Source of the DNA: Streptomyces griseomycini
GTDB lineage: Bacteria; Actinomycetota; Actinomycetes; Streptomycetales; Streptomycetaceae
DNA: 64,000 bases
Direction of reading: 5' to 3'
NCBI RefSeq assembly: GCF_014203535.1
Contig: NZ_JACHJI010000026.1
Location: 1-64,000 of the forward strand
Part shown: piece by piece, positions 35,302 through 43,330 of the stretch
Layout of the letters: each line of letters begins with the position of its first letter
How positions within the stretch are numbered: position 1 is the stretch's first letter
Made by a program: the position numbers and the translations under genes
Notes under the pieces: generated by a model
Told to the model about the DNA's origin: nothing
Seen by the model: only the letters and a program-made list of their open reading frames with translations
Databases searched by the model: none

Positions 35302-36470
35302 GGATTGCTGTCTCGAAGAGTGTCCTGGGCGGCGCGCAGCCGGTCAGGAAGCTCGCTGGTGACCAAGATCGCCTCGCGCATCACGCGATGCTGGGCTGTC
35401 TCGGTGGGACGTGACGTGGTGAGCCGGAAGTACGCGCTGCGTAAGAAGCGCCAGCCGTAGGCCGTCGGCATCACCGGATCCCGGCCTTCCTCGATCATGT
35501 GCAGGACGTGCGATGACAGAGCCCACAGTGCTTGCACGTCGAGCTCGAGAGCCACGACGTGGCTCATGGTCAGGGCGCGTTCGCCCGGTCGCGGATGGTA
35601 GGCCACGCCGGACCAGCCGGCCACCCCGCGGGAGACTCCCCCGTTGAATGTCACTGCTTCGGGATGAGCCCAGCCGCCGCGGAACTTCGCGTCTTCTACT
35701 CCCGGACCGAGCGGCACGACGTTCGCTGGGTCTTGCCGGTTGACGAGCACCGACGGTGTGGCGAGCAACTGAAGAGCCGTGTCCAGACCGGACCCTGTCC
35801 AGGAATGGTCGCGCAGTTCGTAGGCGGACAGTACGTACTGGGGAAGGAGCTGCAGTTCGGCAGGATCTTCGTCAGGAGTGTGCCGTGCGAGAAGGCCGGC
35901 CAACTGCTCCCGCGCCCAGACAGGGTCTTTCAAGTAGGTGCGATAGCGCCACAGCGCCAGCTCCGTCAACGATTGGACCCGCTGATGCTCTTCCACATGC
36001 ACCACTGCCACGCCGCACGCGTAAATGTGGATGACTGATGACAGCGCGGAGCGGTGATCCGCAGGAAGCATCCTCTGCTCCAGGCCGCCCGGGCCTGGGG
36101 TGCCAGGAGCAGCCGCGGCGTACAGCGGTGCGAGCCGTTCACCGAGGTATACCGGCAGAAATTTGTGGGAGACGACGGTGCACGGGGCAGGACGGGCGGT
36201 CGCTTCCCCGGCAGACAGCACGGAGGACTCGCCCCGCAGAGCGGCCAATCGGAGACGGAACGCTTCCTGCTCCTCAGGTGTGCACTGGCTGAGCGCCGTA
36301 TCCAGGATCTGCGCCGTCTGGGGACGGCAGACGCTCTCCTGGTTGCTCTGCCAGTTCGAAACCGTTCGAGGGCTGATGCCGAGACGGTTGGCGAACTCGC
36401 GTACGGATAACCGCATCACCGACCGCAACAGCGATGCTTCCCTGCCTGTCCACTGCTCCACAGTGATCAC
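35298..36470 (-). CDS. XRE-family transcription regulator
   Basis: The 390-residue product has an N-terminal HTH (SVREFANRLGISPRTVSNWQS) followed by about 320 residues of mostly helical effector region. The latter includes a stretch HRSALSSVIHIYACGVAVVHVEEHQRVQSLTE that is known from Streptomyces XRE proteins of unknown ligand. No PAS or TPR repeat is certain. It is first in the operon, so it probably controls its own promoter and the two enzymes. Upstream, between 36470 and the GntR end at 36691, no second gene is seen. Confidence 0.75.
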   Translation of the reverse strand: MITVEQWTGREASLLRSVMRLSVREFANRLGISPRTVSNWQSNQESVCRPQTAQILDTALSQCTPEEQEAFRLRLAALRGESSVLSAGEATARPAPCTVVSHKFLPVYLGERLAPLYAAAAPGTPGPGGLEQRMLPADHRSALSSVIHIYACGVAVVHVEEHQRVQSLTELALWRYRTYLKDPVWAREQLAGLLARHTPDEDPAELQLLPQYVLSAYELRDHSWTGSGLDTALQLLATPSVLVNRQDPANVVPLGPGVEDAKFRGGWAHPEAVTFNGGVSRGVAGWSGVAYHPRPGERALTMSHVVALELDVQALWALSSHVLHMIEEGRDPVMPTAYGWRFLRSAYFRLTTSRPTETAQHRVMREAILVTSELPDRLRAAQDTLRDSNP

Positions 36471-36690
36471 TACACACCTCCTCGGCGCCAGCTACCAGGT
36501 CTGCTGAGCTCTATTGCCACGCTGCTGCTACAGCACTTCCACGGTCAGGCATCCCGCTCAAAGGCCAAAGCCCGCAGGCTTGTTGTGGTGGTCCCATTCC
36601 GCATACCGATGGAAGAGAGCTGTGATGAGAGTCGGGCACCTGCGCGGCTGCGCGGCGCCGTGGCACGGGCTCCGTCTGTGTGCTGCTGCG

Positions 36691-37047
36691 TCATCTGTCC
36701 GGCTCAACGGCCCGCCGTTCCTCTTCGATGCGCTCCAGGCGCTCCGTCAGGTCGGCGACTTGTTCTTCCAGCCGCTTGATTGCCCGAGTGACCGGATCGG
36801 CCACGGCCTCCAGGGCCGATTCCCGGATGTAGCTTCCGCGTCCCTGATGGGAGTAGATGATTCCTCCCGACCGGAGCTCCGCGAGTGCGCGCTGCACTGT
36901 CCCGGGTGCAACCCCGTAGTTCTCCGCCAGTTCCCGCGTGCTCGGCAGCTTGTCGTTGGCCTTCAAGCGTCCGAGCCTGATCTGGTCGCGTACGTCCTGT
37001 GCGATGCGCTGGTAGGGCTGCATGGCCTCGTCCGTCATGAGCCACAT
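36691..37047 (-). CDS. GntR-family regulator with coiled-coil tail
   Basis: The 118-residue product has a GntR winged helix (YQRIAQDVRDQIRLGRLKANDKLPSTRELAENYGVAPGTVQRALAELRSGG), a short wing (GRGSYIRES) and a C-terminal coiled coil (RLEEQVADLTERLERIEEER), but no ligand domain. GAGGTG lies 8 bases before the ATG. Small GntR proteins of this form control transfer genes on Streptomyces plasmids (KorA/KorSA type). It is divergent from the conjugation module, and a TGACA/TGTCA palindrome overlaps the -35 of the likely promoter at 37090. A plausible master regulator of the module; inference from position. Confidence 0.78.
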   Translation of the reverse strand: MWLMTDEAMQPYQRIAQDVRDQIRLGRLKANDKLPSTRELAENYGVAPGTVQRALAELRSGGIIYSHQGRGSYIRESALEAVADPVTRAIKRLEEQVADLTERLERIEEERRAVEPDR

Positions 37048-37399
37048 CGTAGGGTCACCTCACTCGGACAGATAGCTTCCTCAACTTGGTTGACACAGAC
37101 ACTATGTCAGCTAACCTAGCAATGTCGACGATGTAAGAAAATGCGTCGACGGAGGCCTCTCCGGATCTCCCACAAGTCAGAGAGTGCCCTCGCCGCACCA
37201 CCGCAGGACGCCGCCGTCCCCTTCATGGGGGTGGCCGGGGTTGATAGCACCACCAAATCCCCCGGGTTCTCGGCTCCCGCGTAGCACGTCGCAGCGCAGA
37301 TGCGCTGTCTGTCCCTCAGGACGCCAGAACCCCTGCGCGGCCTGACGGGCAGAGAGAGCACCACACCGCGCCCCGTTCCGCCGTACCGAAGGAGTCTTC
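37048..37399. other. 352-base divergent control region
   Basis: The gap separates the GntR gene from the 37400 gene. It contains the promoter and palindrome at 37090-37117, then an untranslated leader of about 270 bases. The leader has no good ORF with a ribosome site and was not seen to fold into a recognised riboswitch. The 37400 gene has its own strong ribosome site. Confidence 0.5.
37090..37117 (+). promoter_or_regulatory. Likely promoter with overlapping GntR operator
   Basis: TTGACA at 37090-37095 and TAACCT at 37112-37117 are separated by 16 bases and look like a housekeeping promoter. A palindrome TGACA-N9-TGTCA (37091-37109) overlaps the -35 box. A regulator bound there would block the promoter. 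The GntR gene ends 43 bases away on the other side, so this is the best operator candidate for it. Confidence 0.5.
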
Positions 37400-38182
37400 A
37401 TGACCACGACGCCGGCAACCTCGACGGCCCGCAAGCGGCGCCACAAGACCCGCACCCGGCACGTCAATCACCGCCCGCCGATCGTCGTATCCACCCTCAA
37501 CCTCAACGAGATTGACCTGACCCCCGGCAAAGAGCACCTGGTCTGCCCCGACTGTCACACCTGGTGTCCCATCACCGGCATCCAGGGCACCCCGAAGCTC
37601 GTCCCCCATCACTCCGACCCGGCCGGTACCCCGAACCCGCGCCGCTGCGCCCTTGGCACTGACCGTCGGGTCGTCCTCGACGTGACGGTCGGCCAGTGGC
37701 GCACGGACCTCGTCGAGGCCCTCCCGAGCATCGCCTCCCGCCGCGCCACCAAGGTGCTGCCCAAGCCGAAGACCCCCCAGGTCCCCGCCCCGAGCCAGAT
37801 CCGGCCCACCGCGATCAGCGCGGAGGCGGCTCGGCAGGCGTTCCGCCAACACCTTGCCCGGTGTTCGGCGTGCAAGGGCGAGGCCCTCGGCAACAACAAC
37901 CAGCCGCTCCCGTGTCACGACGGTCGGCGTCTCGCCGTCACCTTCCTCCGCCTGCTCCGCCAAGAACCGAAGCGCCGAGCCGTCCGTGAGTTCTTCGCCC
38001 GCGAACGGCGCCGGTTCGACCGTCAGTACGCGGCGCAGGCCCCGGCAAACCGAGCCTCCGAGTGGGCCACAGTGCTCCCGGCCGTACGGGCCGCGGACAC
38101 CCGGCGCGCGCAACTGCCCGTTGGCGACGCGCCGACCGAGGGCCCCAGCGTTCCTCTGACCACCCTGCGCCCAGCCCGCTGA
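37400..38182 (+). CDS. Hypothetical basic plasmid/element protein
   Basis: The 260-residue product has a strong ribosome site (GAAGGAGTCTTC). A basic N-terminus (TARKRRHKTRTRHVNHRPP) is followed by CPDCHTWCPITG, a possible zinc site, then PRRCALGTDRRVVLDVTVGQW. The middle has a CSACKGEALGNNNQPLPCHDG repeat-like segment, another Cys-rich site. The C-terminus is basic and helical. I recall similar proteins beside transfer genes in Streptomyces elements, but no function is known. It is the first gene downstream of the GntR-controlled promoter. Confidence 0.65.
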   Translation: MTTTPATSTARKRRHKTRTRHVNHRPPIVVSTLNLNEIDLTPGKEHLVCPDCHTWCPITGIQGTPKLVPHHSDPAGTPNPRRCALGTDRRVVLDVTVGQWRTDLVEALPSIASRRATKVLPKPKTPQVPAPSQIRPTAISAEAARQAFRQHLARCSACKGEALGNNNQPLPCHDGRRLAVTFLRLLRQEPKRRAVREFFARERRRFDRQYAAQAPANRASEWATVLPAVRAADTRRAQLPVGDAPTEGPSVPLTTLRPAR

Positions 38183-38320
38183 AGGAAGCAGCAGGCCCGC
38201 CGCCACAGTGCCCGACGCAGCCTGTGCTGCCCGTCGCCCACCGCCCAGCCTTCACCCTCTGGTCGGTGAGCGACGGAGTGCGCAGGACGCACTCCCGCTG
38301 CCTCCCGGCGCGGGCCGCAT

Positions 38321-38363
38321 GCGACGAACCCCCAGGGATGAGCCCCCTGGGGGTTCTTGTCGC
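38321..38363 (+). terminator. Hairpin before the 38393 gene
   Basis: AACCCCCAGGG (38327-38337) pairs with CCCTGGGGGTT (38345-38355), and GCGAC/GTCGC extends the stem. TT follows the stem. It lies between the 37400 gene and the ribosome site of the 38393 gene, so it ends or attenuates transcription. Confidence 0.7.
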
Positions 38364-38392
38364 AGGTCACCTCCCGAAAGGAACAGACCTGC

Positions 38393-38857
38393 ATGCCCAG
38401 CATCATCGCACCCGCCGTGGCTGCGGCCGAAAAGAAGCCACTGCCGATGCGGCCCACCCCGCACGAGCGTGACGGCCGACAGCCCTGCCCCGACCCCGGC
38501 CGCCCTCACGCACAAACCCACCACACACCGACAGCCGAGCCCGACTCGATGATCCTCGAAGCCCTCCGCCGGGTCATCGACGAGCAGATCGGCCCCCGCA
38601 GCGTCGGAGCGATCTACTCCAATACCGACGGGGCCTTCGAGGTCCTCACCGTCGTCCGCGACCCCGCACAGGCCCGTGCGCTGCTTCGCCGGCGCTGCGC
38701 TCAGTGGGCGCTCATCGTCCAGGACGTGCTGCGCCCCGGTGCCAAGCCGTTCGCGATCGGCAGTGTGTGGACCACCTCCGACGTCCTGCTCCGCCCGGAT
38801 GTGGACGAGGCGCGGCGCCGGGTCCAGCAGGGCGGCCGAGGCGGTGGAACACGGTGA
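38393..38857 (+). CDS. Hypothetical element protein
   Basis: The predicted product has 154 residues from ATG 38393, with GAAAGGAACAG upstream. The first 60 residues are Pro/His-rich and low complexity. Residues about 63-145 form a compact alpha/beta domain (ILEALRRVIDEQIGPRSVGAIYSNTDGAFEVLTVVRDPAQARALLRRRCAQWALIVQDVL) of no known family. The stop overlaps the GTG of the HATPase gene as GTGA. It follows a hairpin terminator, so it may start its own transcript. Confidence 0.65.
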   Translation: MPSIIAPAVAAAEKKPLPMRPTPHERDGRQPCPDPGRPHAQTHHTPTAEPDSMILEALRRVIDEQIGPRSVGAIYSNTDGAFEVLTVVRDPAQARALLRRRCAQWALIVQDVLRPGAKPFAIGSVWTTSDVLLRPDVDEARRRVQQGGRGGGTR

Positions 38858-39351
38858 CTGCGACCGTCTTCGGTACCGGGGCTCTGCACGCCATGGCCAT
38901 AAAGGAGCAGCCCGCGCCCGCACCGCGCCTGGTGGTGAGCGAGCGTGAAAACGGATTCCGCGCCGTGCTGGATGCCTCCCCGGAGGCCTTCCGCGCCGTC
39001 CGCGCACTGACGCGGTCCATGCCGACGCGGCATGGGATCGCGCTGGGCCTCGGCGAGGTCGCGGAACTGGTGGTGTCCGAACTGACGGGCAACGTCGTAC
39101 GGGCCAGCTCGAACGGGTCCGCGTCGCTGGTCGTGGAGGTGTACGCCATTCCGCCGGGGATCGAGGTGATCGTCCATGACACCGTCCTGGAGCAGCCTCG
39201 CCGCCAAGAGGTCGCGCTGGACAGCGCCGACGCGGAATCGGGCCGGGGAATGGCCTTGCTCGACCTGCTCACCGATCACTGGAGCGTCGAGCCGTCACCG
39301 GAGCCGTCCTTCACGAAACTGATCAGGTGCCGCATCAGCTCAGCTGCATAG
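38854..39351 (+). CDS. HATPase anti-sigma-like protein
   Basis: The predicted product has 165 residues from GTG 38854; ATG 38893 would also work. It has the RsbW/anti-sigma kinase-like ATPase fold: an N-box ELVVSELTGNVVRASSNG, a G1-like VIVHDTV, and a G2 ESGRGMALLDLLTDHWSV. The N-box shows Asn and an unusual Leu-Thr-Gly for the normal Thr-Asn-Ala. Proteins of this type bind sigma factors or act as regulators in Streptomyces. It overlaps the 38393 gene and precedes the hairpin before WhiB. No partner anti-anti-sigma gene was seen nearby. Confidence 0.76.
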   Translation: MTATVFGTGALHAMAIKEQPAPAPRLVVSERENGFRAVLDASPEAFRAVRALTRSMPTRHGIALGLGEVAELVVSELTGNVVRASSNGSASLVVEVYAIPPGIEVIVHDTVLEQPRRQEVALDSADAESGRGMALLDLLTDHWSVEPSPEPSFTKLIRCRISSAA

Positions 39352-39450
39352 CATCACTTGCTGTACAAGAGGCGGCCGCCGGAAGGTCAACCCTGCCGGT
39401 GCAGCACCATCACGCCAGCAGGGCTGCGCTCGCACCACCCCAACCCTCAC

Positions 39451-39488
39451 CGACCAGCCCCAGAGACCTTGCTCTCTGGGGCTGGTCG
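39451..39488 (+). terminator. Perfect 16-bp hairpin before whiB
   Basis: Arms 39451-39466 and 39473-39488 are perfectly complementary over 16 bases with a 6-base loop. The WhiB gene starts at 39519 with its own AAAGGG. No clean U-tract follows. The structure ends or attenuates transcription, so whiB probably has a separate promoter or depends on read-through. Confidence 0.72.
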
Positions 39489-39518
39489 CTTCTGCGATCC
39501 GAATGAAAGGGCGTTCCC

Positions 39519-39836
39519 ATGCAGACCATCATCGGCCTCTCCTCGATCCACCTCCCCGCCTCCGCGGCCAGCACCGACTGGCGGCACCTCGCTGCGTGCC
39601 GCGAGGAGGACCCCGAGCTCTTCTTCCCGGTCGGTAACACCGGTCCCGCTCTGCTGCAGATCGAGGAGGCGAAGTCAGTCTGCCGCCGCTGCCCCGTGAG
39701 CGAGCACTGCCTGCAGTGGGCCCTTGAGTCCGGTGAGGACTCCGGTGTCTGGGGCGGGCTGTCCGAGGACGAGCGCCGCGCGATGAAGCGGCGCGCCGCC
39801 CGCAACCGGCTCCAGGCCAGGAAGGCGGCGGGATGA
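39519..39836 (+). CDS. WhiB-family iron-sulphur regulator
   Basis: The 105-residue product has C27, C55, C58 and C64, the four Cys of a 4Fe-4S cluster (KSVCRRCPVSEHC). It has the GVWGG turn at 76-80 and a basic C-terminal tail (RRAMKRRAARNRLQARK) for DNA binding. All parts of a functional Wbl protein are present. It sits in the conjugation module and likely tunes transcription of nearby genes with a sigma factor. A short TGATG overlap leads to a 14-codon frame (39833-39877) that is probably not meaningful. Confidence 0.9.
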   Translation: MQTIIGLSSIHLPASAASTDWRHLAACREEDPELFFPVGNTGPALLQIEEAKSVCRRCPVSEHCLQWALESGEDSGVWGGLSEDERRAMKRRAARNRLQARKAAG

Positions 39837-39869
39837 TCGACGCCGACCGCGACTTCGGCCGGCGGTCCC

Positions 39870-40043
39870 GTGGCTGAGTCCCTGTACGACCGGTACATGG
39901 CCGCAGCCCGGGCGTACCGCGAGCACGAGCAGCAGTGCACCGACTGCTCGTCCAAGTCGCGGTGTGAGACCGGGCGGCGCCTGTACGAGTCGTTCGCCCG
40001 GCTCCAGGACGCGCACCTCAACTGGCTCCGCAAGCGGGGCTGA
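39870..40043 (+). CDS. Small Cys-containing element protein (57 residues)
   Basis: GTG 39870 begins a 57-residue frame, YDRYMAAARAYREHEQQCTDCSSKSRC and then a helix ending LNWLRKRG. The CTDC pair with a third Cys could bind a metal. Short proteins of this type are common near transfer genes in Streptomyces plasmids. It lies 34 bases after whiB. The GC3 pattern is coding-like. No ribosome site is very clear, so it may be translated by coupling from whiB. Confidence 0.6.
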   Translation: MAESLYDRYMAAARAYREHEQQCTDCSSKSRCETGRRLYESFARLQDAHLNWLRKRG

Positions 40044-40186
40044 CGACCGCCGCGCGGGCCCGGCCTTCAAGTCGCCGCCCGCCCTGCGGTTCTCCTCAGG
40101 CCGGCCGCCCGCCACACGGGTGGCCCGGCCTCTCGCACGCCTCTGGTCCGGGAGAGTCCCGGGCCCGCTTCCCCCCAGGAGAGCCC

Positions 40187-40689
40187 ATGCGAAGCAGTAC
40201 CCGGCTCGACACTGCGACGACTGCCATCGGCGCCACCCGGCTGCCGGTCTCGCTGTGCACGCACACGCCGACGTGCCCGTCGGCCGACAGCCCGGACCGG
40301 GAGGCCGCACACACCATCGCGTCCCATCCGGAGCAGGGCTGGTGTGCAACGGCGTCCTGCTCTTCGAGGACACCGGCGAGCTGCTCCCCGACGGCCGGAT
40401 CGTCGTCCCGCACCGACCGCCTGTCTTCCCGGCGGCCGGGACGGGCGGTGACAGAGAGCCGGACAGTCCCGTTTCGCGCCCATCCAGCGGGGGCCGCCAA
40501 GGGTTTCGGGCCCGCCCTCAGCACTACCCCGGGCGAGCCGCCCGCCCCGCGGGCTGCCGGCCCTTCACCACGGCCCGTTCCAGGAAGATCCCGGCCCTCT
40601 CGGAGCCCGTTTCGGCTCCTCCGACCACCGTTTCGGGAGCAGCCGCCCGCGTTTCGGGAGTGGCCCCCACCGTTTCGCCCACACCCTGA
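40187..40689 (+). pseudogene. DUF5999-like gene broken by a frameshift
   Basis: The first part (frame of 40187) contains CTHTPTCPSADSPDREAAHTI and ASHPEQGW. The second part, in the +1-shifted frame, continues CNGVLLFEDTGELLPDGRIVVPHRPP. In intact Streptomyces DUF5999 proteins these two parts lie in one frame with SLL between W and C. Here the join at about 40341 seems to have lost several bases (about 8). Thus the gene is probably broken. A reading of the second frame runs to 40689 through GTTTCG repeats. Sequencing error is an alternative. Confidence 0.62.
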
Positions 40690-40846
40690 ACCACTCATTC
40701 CGGAGGCCCTCATGACGATCGCTGACTGGCCGCGAACAGCGGCCGAACCCGACCCCGAGACGGCTCCACCGGCCGCCGTTTCGGGAACGCCCAAGCCGGT
40801 TTCGCGGACACCCGACATCGTTTCGGACGCGCCCCGGTCCGTTTCG
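40609..40846. repeat. GTTTCG array with 21-base period
   Basis: GTTTCG occurs at 40609, 40630, 40651 and 40672 (exactly 21 apart) and again at 40778, 40799, 40820 and 40841 (exactly 21 apart). The clusters flank the start of the SpdB-like gene at 40712 and lie 106 bases apart, so the reading frame differs between them while the DNA motif is kept. The 21-base spacing is two helical turns. It could be a protein-binding array or an expanded peptide repeat. Confidence 0.62.
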
Positions 40847-42436
40847 GAGACGGAAAGCGGAACCGGCACGAAGCCGTCCGAGGGGAAGCTGACCCGCACC
40901 CAGAAGTGGACGGCCGGAGCGATCGTCGCCGCCGCGCTCGCCCTCGCGGGCATCGGCCTCTACCTGTCCTTCGAGCACGTCGCTCAGTTCGCCTTCAAGG
41001 AGCTGCGCTTCAGCTCGCTGGGCAAGGGCCAGCTCTTCGCGGTCGGCGTCGACGTCGGCATCATGGTGATGATCGCGGTCGACCTGCTGATGGCCTGGCT
41101 CAAGCGCCCCATCAGCTGGATCCGCTACCCGGTATGGCTGCTGACGGCCGCGACCGTCGTCCTCAACGCCGCGTCCGGCGCCCCGGAAGGGTCCTGGAAG
41201 CTGCTCGACTACGTCGCCGCCGGCGCCCACGGCGTCGTGCCGGTCCTCTTCATCATGGTGGTGGAGCTGGGCCGCACCTCGATCGACCGCGTTGTCCGTC
41301 CTGACCAGGCCGAACGCGACTCGATCCCGTGGCTGCGGTGGGTCCTCGCCCCCGTCGCGACCGCCCGGATCTTCCGCCGGATGCGGCTGTGGGGCGTCAC
41401 CTCCTACCCGGAGATGATCCGCCGAGACCAGGAGCTCATCGCCTACGAGCAGTGGCTCAAGCGCAAGCACGAGGGCGATCTCTCCGAGGCCAGCGAGGAG
41501 GAGCTGCTGCCGATGAGGATGGCCCCCTACGGCTACACCGTCGCCCAGGCCCTGGCCATGCCCGACGAGCAGGAACGGGCAGCCCAGGAACGCGAGGAGG
41601 AAGCCGAGCGCCGCCGCCTGGACGCGGAGACCCGCAGCGAGGTTGCCAAGGCAAAGTCCGAGGCCGAGCGGCTGCGCGCCAAGGGCGAGGTCGAGGCGGT
41701 CCGCGCGGAGGTCGACGGCCAGACCGGCCAGGCCCGCGCTCACGCCCGAGCCCAGGTCAGCGCCGCAGAGCGGGCCGCCGCGCTGGAGCAGGAGGCGCTG
41801 GACCAGGCCCTGATCGCCGAGGCCCGGACCCGTGAGGCGGAGGCGGAGCGCAAGGAGGCCCAGGAGCGCCAGGCGAAGGCCGAAGCTGACCTGCGCGCAG
41901 CCGAGCTGGAGCACCAGGCAGCCCAGAAGCGGAAGGAGGCGGCGGAGGCCGACCGCATCGCCGCGGTGGAGGCGCAGGCGATCGAGACCCAGGCCATCGC
42001 CGAAGCCCGCAGGGCCGCTGCCGAAGCCGACAAGGCCGCCGCCGAAACGGAGCGGGCCGCCGCCGAAACGCGGCGCGCCGCTGCCGAAGCGGACCGCAGG
42101 AAGGCGGAGGAGGAGCGCCGCCAGGCGATCGCTCTCGCCGATGCCGCGCGCGCCCAGAAGGAGGCGGCCGAAGCCGAGCGGGCCGCCGCCGAAACGCGGC
42201 GCGCTGCTGCCGAAATCGAGCGGCGCGCGGTCGAAGCCGAAGACGCCGCGAAGCTCAAGCCGCGCGAGCGGGCGGTGCGCCGCGTCGCCCGGATGATCCT
42301 CGTCGCCGCAGACGGTGTCGCCGACCGGCTGCCGCTCGCGGACATCCAGCACGAGCTGGGCGTCGCCTCGCCCAGCACGGCCTCCGAGTACCGCCAGGAG
42401 GCCGCCGAGCTGCTCGCCGGCGGCTACCGGCCCTGA
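40712..42436 (+). CDS. spdB-like: SpdB-like DUF2637 membrane protein with coiled coil
   Basis: The predicted product has 574 residues from ATG 40712 (CCGGAGG upstream); the frame is open to 40187, but that extension covers the broken DUF5999 gene. A Pro/Val-Ser-rich leader precedes four membrane segments (about residues 67-89, 107-131, 137-156 and 168-190), the DUF2637 pattern of Streptomyces plasmid spread proteins. A long Ala/Glu/Arg-rich coiled coil (about 280-510) and a C-terminal winged-helix-like end (ADIQHELGVASPSTASEYRQEA) follow. Such proteins help spread plasmid DNA between mycelial compartments. The array of GTTTCG repeats crosses its start. Confidence 0.8.
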   Translation: MTIADWPRTAAEPDPETAPPAAVSGTPKPVSRTPDIVSDAPRSVSETESGTGTKPSEGKLTRTQKWTAGAIVAAALALAGIGLYLSFEHVAQFAFKELRFSSLGKGQLFAVGVDVGIMVMIAVDLLMAWLKRPISWIRYPVWLLTAATVVLNAASGAPEGSWKLLDYVAAGAHGVVPVLFIMVVELGRTSIDRVVRPDQAERDSIPWLRWVLAPVATARIFRRMRLWGVTSYPEMIRRDQELIAYEQWLKRKHEGDLSEASEEELLPMRMAPYGYTVAQALAMPDEQERAAQEREEEAERRRLDAETRSEVAKAKSEAERLRAKGEVEAVRAEVDGQTGQARAHARAQVSAAERAAALEQEALDQALIAEARTREAEAERKEAQERQAKAEADLRAAELEHQAAQKRKEAAEADRIAAVEAQAIETQAIAEARRAAAEADKAAAETERAAAETRRAAAEADRRKAEEERRQAIALADAARAQKEAAEAERAAAETRRAAAEIERRAVEAEDAAKLKPRERAVRRVARMILVAADGVADRLPLADIQHELGVASPSTASEYRQEAAELLAGGYRP

Positions 42437-42460
42437 ACACCCGTCCGGCACACACCAGTG

Positions 42461-42491
42461 AGGGCCAGCCCAGGGGCATTGGGCTGGCCCT
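42461..42491 (+). terminator. Hairpin after SpdB-like gene
   Basis: AGGGCCAGCCCA (42461-42472) pairs with TGGGCTGGCCCT (42480-42491), 7-base loop, then a weak T-containing tail. It lies between the SpdB-like gene and the ribosome site of the 42548 gene. Confidence 0.7.
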
Positions 42492-42547
42492 CGTTGCGAC
42501 TGCCGGAAGCAGTCCCAGATCCCCAGTACACCAGGAGGAATCCCCCT

Positions 42548-43024
42548 GTGAACAGCAACGACCCGAACTACTCCCCGCTGCGCGACGTGGCGCAGAACCC
42601 GGAGGCAACCGCGCGATACCTGGCCGACGTTCAGCGGGTCCTGCTGGACATCGGCAGGAACCTGGAGACCCTCGCCCAGGAGATCCGCGTCCACTGCCGC
42701 GACACCCACGTCGCCGGCGACCGGTTCTACGACGCCTGGCTGCGCGCCCAGCCCGTGGAAAGGGAGTTCAAGAACGTCCTGAAGCATGTCGAGGCCGTCA
42801 CCAAGGGCCTGGAAAAGAGCGCCTACAAGCGCCGTGCCCACGACGAGGCGGTCGCAAATGCGGCCCGAAAGCGAAAGGAAAAGGAGCTGGAAAGGCAGCG
42901 CAGGAAGAACCCCCAGCCGCTCCAGGCCGCACCGAATCCGCCGCAGCAGGGTACCCAGGGCCAGAATTCCGGCTATGGTGGTCCTACGTCGATTTACGAC
43001 CTGGGTCGCAGGGAGTCGGCGTGA
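42548..43024 (+). CDS. Hypothetical helical element protein
   Basis: The predicted product has 158 residues from GTG 42548 (CAGGAGG upstream). Residues 20-100 are helical with little low complexity (DVAQNPEATARYLADVQRVLLDIGRNLETLAQEIRVHC), then comes a basic coiled-coil tract (ARKRKEKELERQRRKN) and a Pro/Gln/Gly-rich tail. No family was recognised. A regulator or DNA-bound structural role in transfer is possible. It overlaps the 43021 gene by 4 bases as GTGA. Confidence 0.66.
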   Translation: MNSNDPNYSPLRDVAQNPEATARYLADVQRVLLDIGRNLETLAQEIRVHCRDTHVAGDRFYDAWLRAQPVEREFKNVLKHVEAVTKGLEKSAYKRRAHDEAVANAARKRKEKELERQRRKNPQPLQAAPNPPQQGTQGQNSGYGGPTSIYDLGRRESA

Positions 43025-43257
43025 GTGCTGGTCGCCCGCTAACGAGGGCGGAGCGGAAGAAATACAACCGTGCGGAACACGAGCGGAAAATCCGACAGGA
43101 TCTGATCGCCCAGCACGGCAATGACCTCGGCACCTTCTACTACTGGCTCCGGATTATGAATATCCGGGGCACCCAGGCGTATCGCGACGGGAACACGGCG
43201 TTCATCCGTGACGTCGCGCTCGCTCTGGAGAACGTCTACCGCCGCCACGCCGGCTAG
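43021..43257 (+). CDS. Small basic element protein (78 residues)
   Basis: GTG 43021 overlaps the upstream stop. The product is basic at its start (LTRAERKKYNRAEHERKIRQ) and ends in a helical part with DVALALENVYRRHAG. No known family, but the pattern is coding-like and the coupling to the 42548 gene is clear. A hairpin and a repeat tract follow. Confidence 0.66.
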   Translation: MSAGRPLTRAERKKYNRAEHERKIRQDLIAQHGNDLGTFYYWLRIMNIRGTQAYRDGNTAFIRDVALALENVYRRHAG

Positions 43258-43273
43258 CTTCCCGCGTCCCGCA

Positions 43274-43309
43274 CGAAGGGCCGCTCCCGATCCCTGGGGC
43301 GGCCCTTCG
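43274..43309 (+). terminator. Hairpin after the 43021 gene
   Basis: CGAAGGGCCGC (43274-43284) pairs with GCGGCCCTTCG (43299-43309), 14-base loop. It lies directly upstream of the tandem repeats at 43338. Confidence 0.66.
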
Positions 43310-43330
43310 GCGATCCCAACGCGTGCCGCG

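Noticed and set aside
39833..39877. A 14-codon ORF overlapping the whiB stop
   Set aside because: Too short to support; may only serve coupling to the 57-residue gene.
42003..42230. Repeats of GCCGAAACG in the SpdB-like gene
   Set aside because: They follow the heptad repeat of the Ala/Glu/Arg coiled coil and are explained by coding; unlike the GTTTCG array, they stay in one frame.
40565..42841. A minus-strand frame opposite the SpdB-like gene
   Set aside because: Leu/Gly/Arg-rich mirror frame of the coiled-coil coding region.
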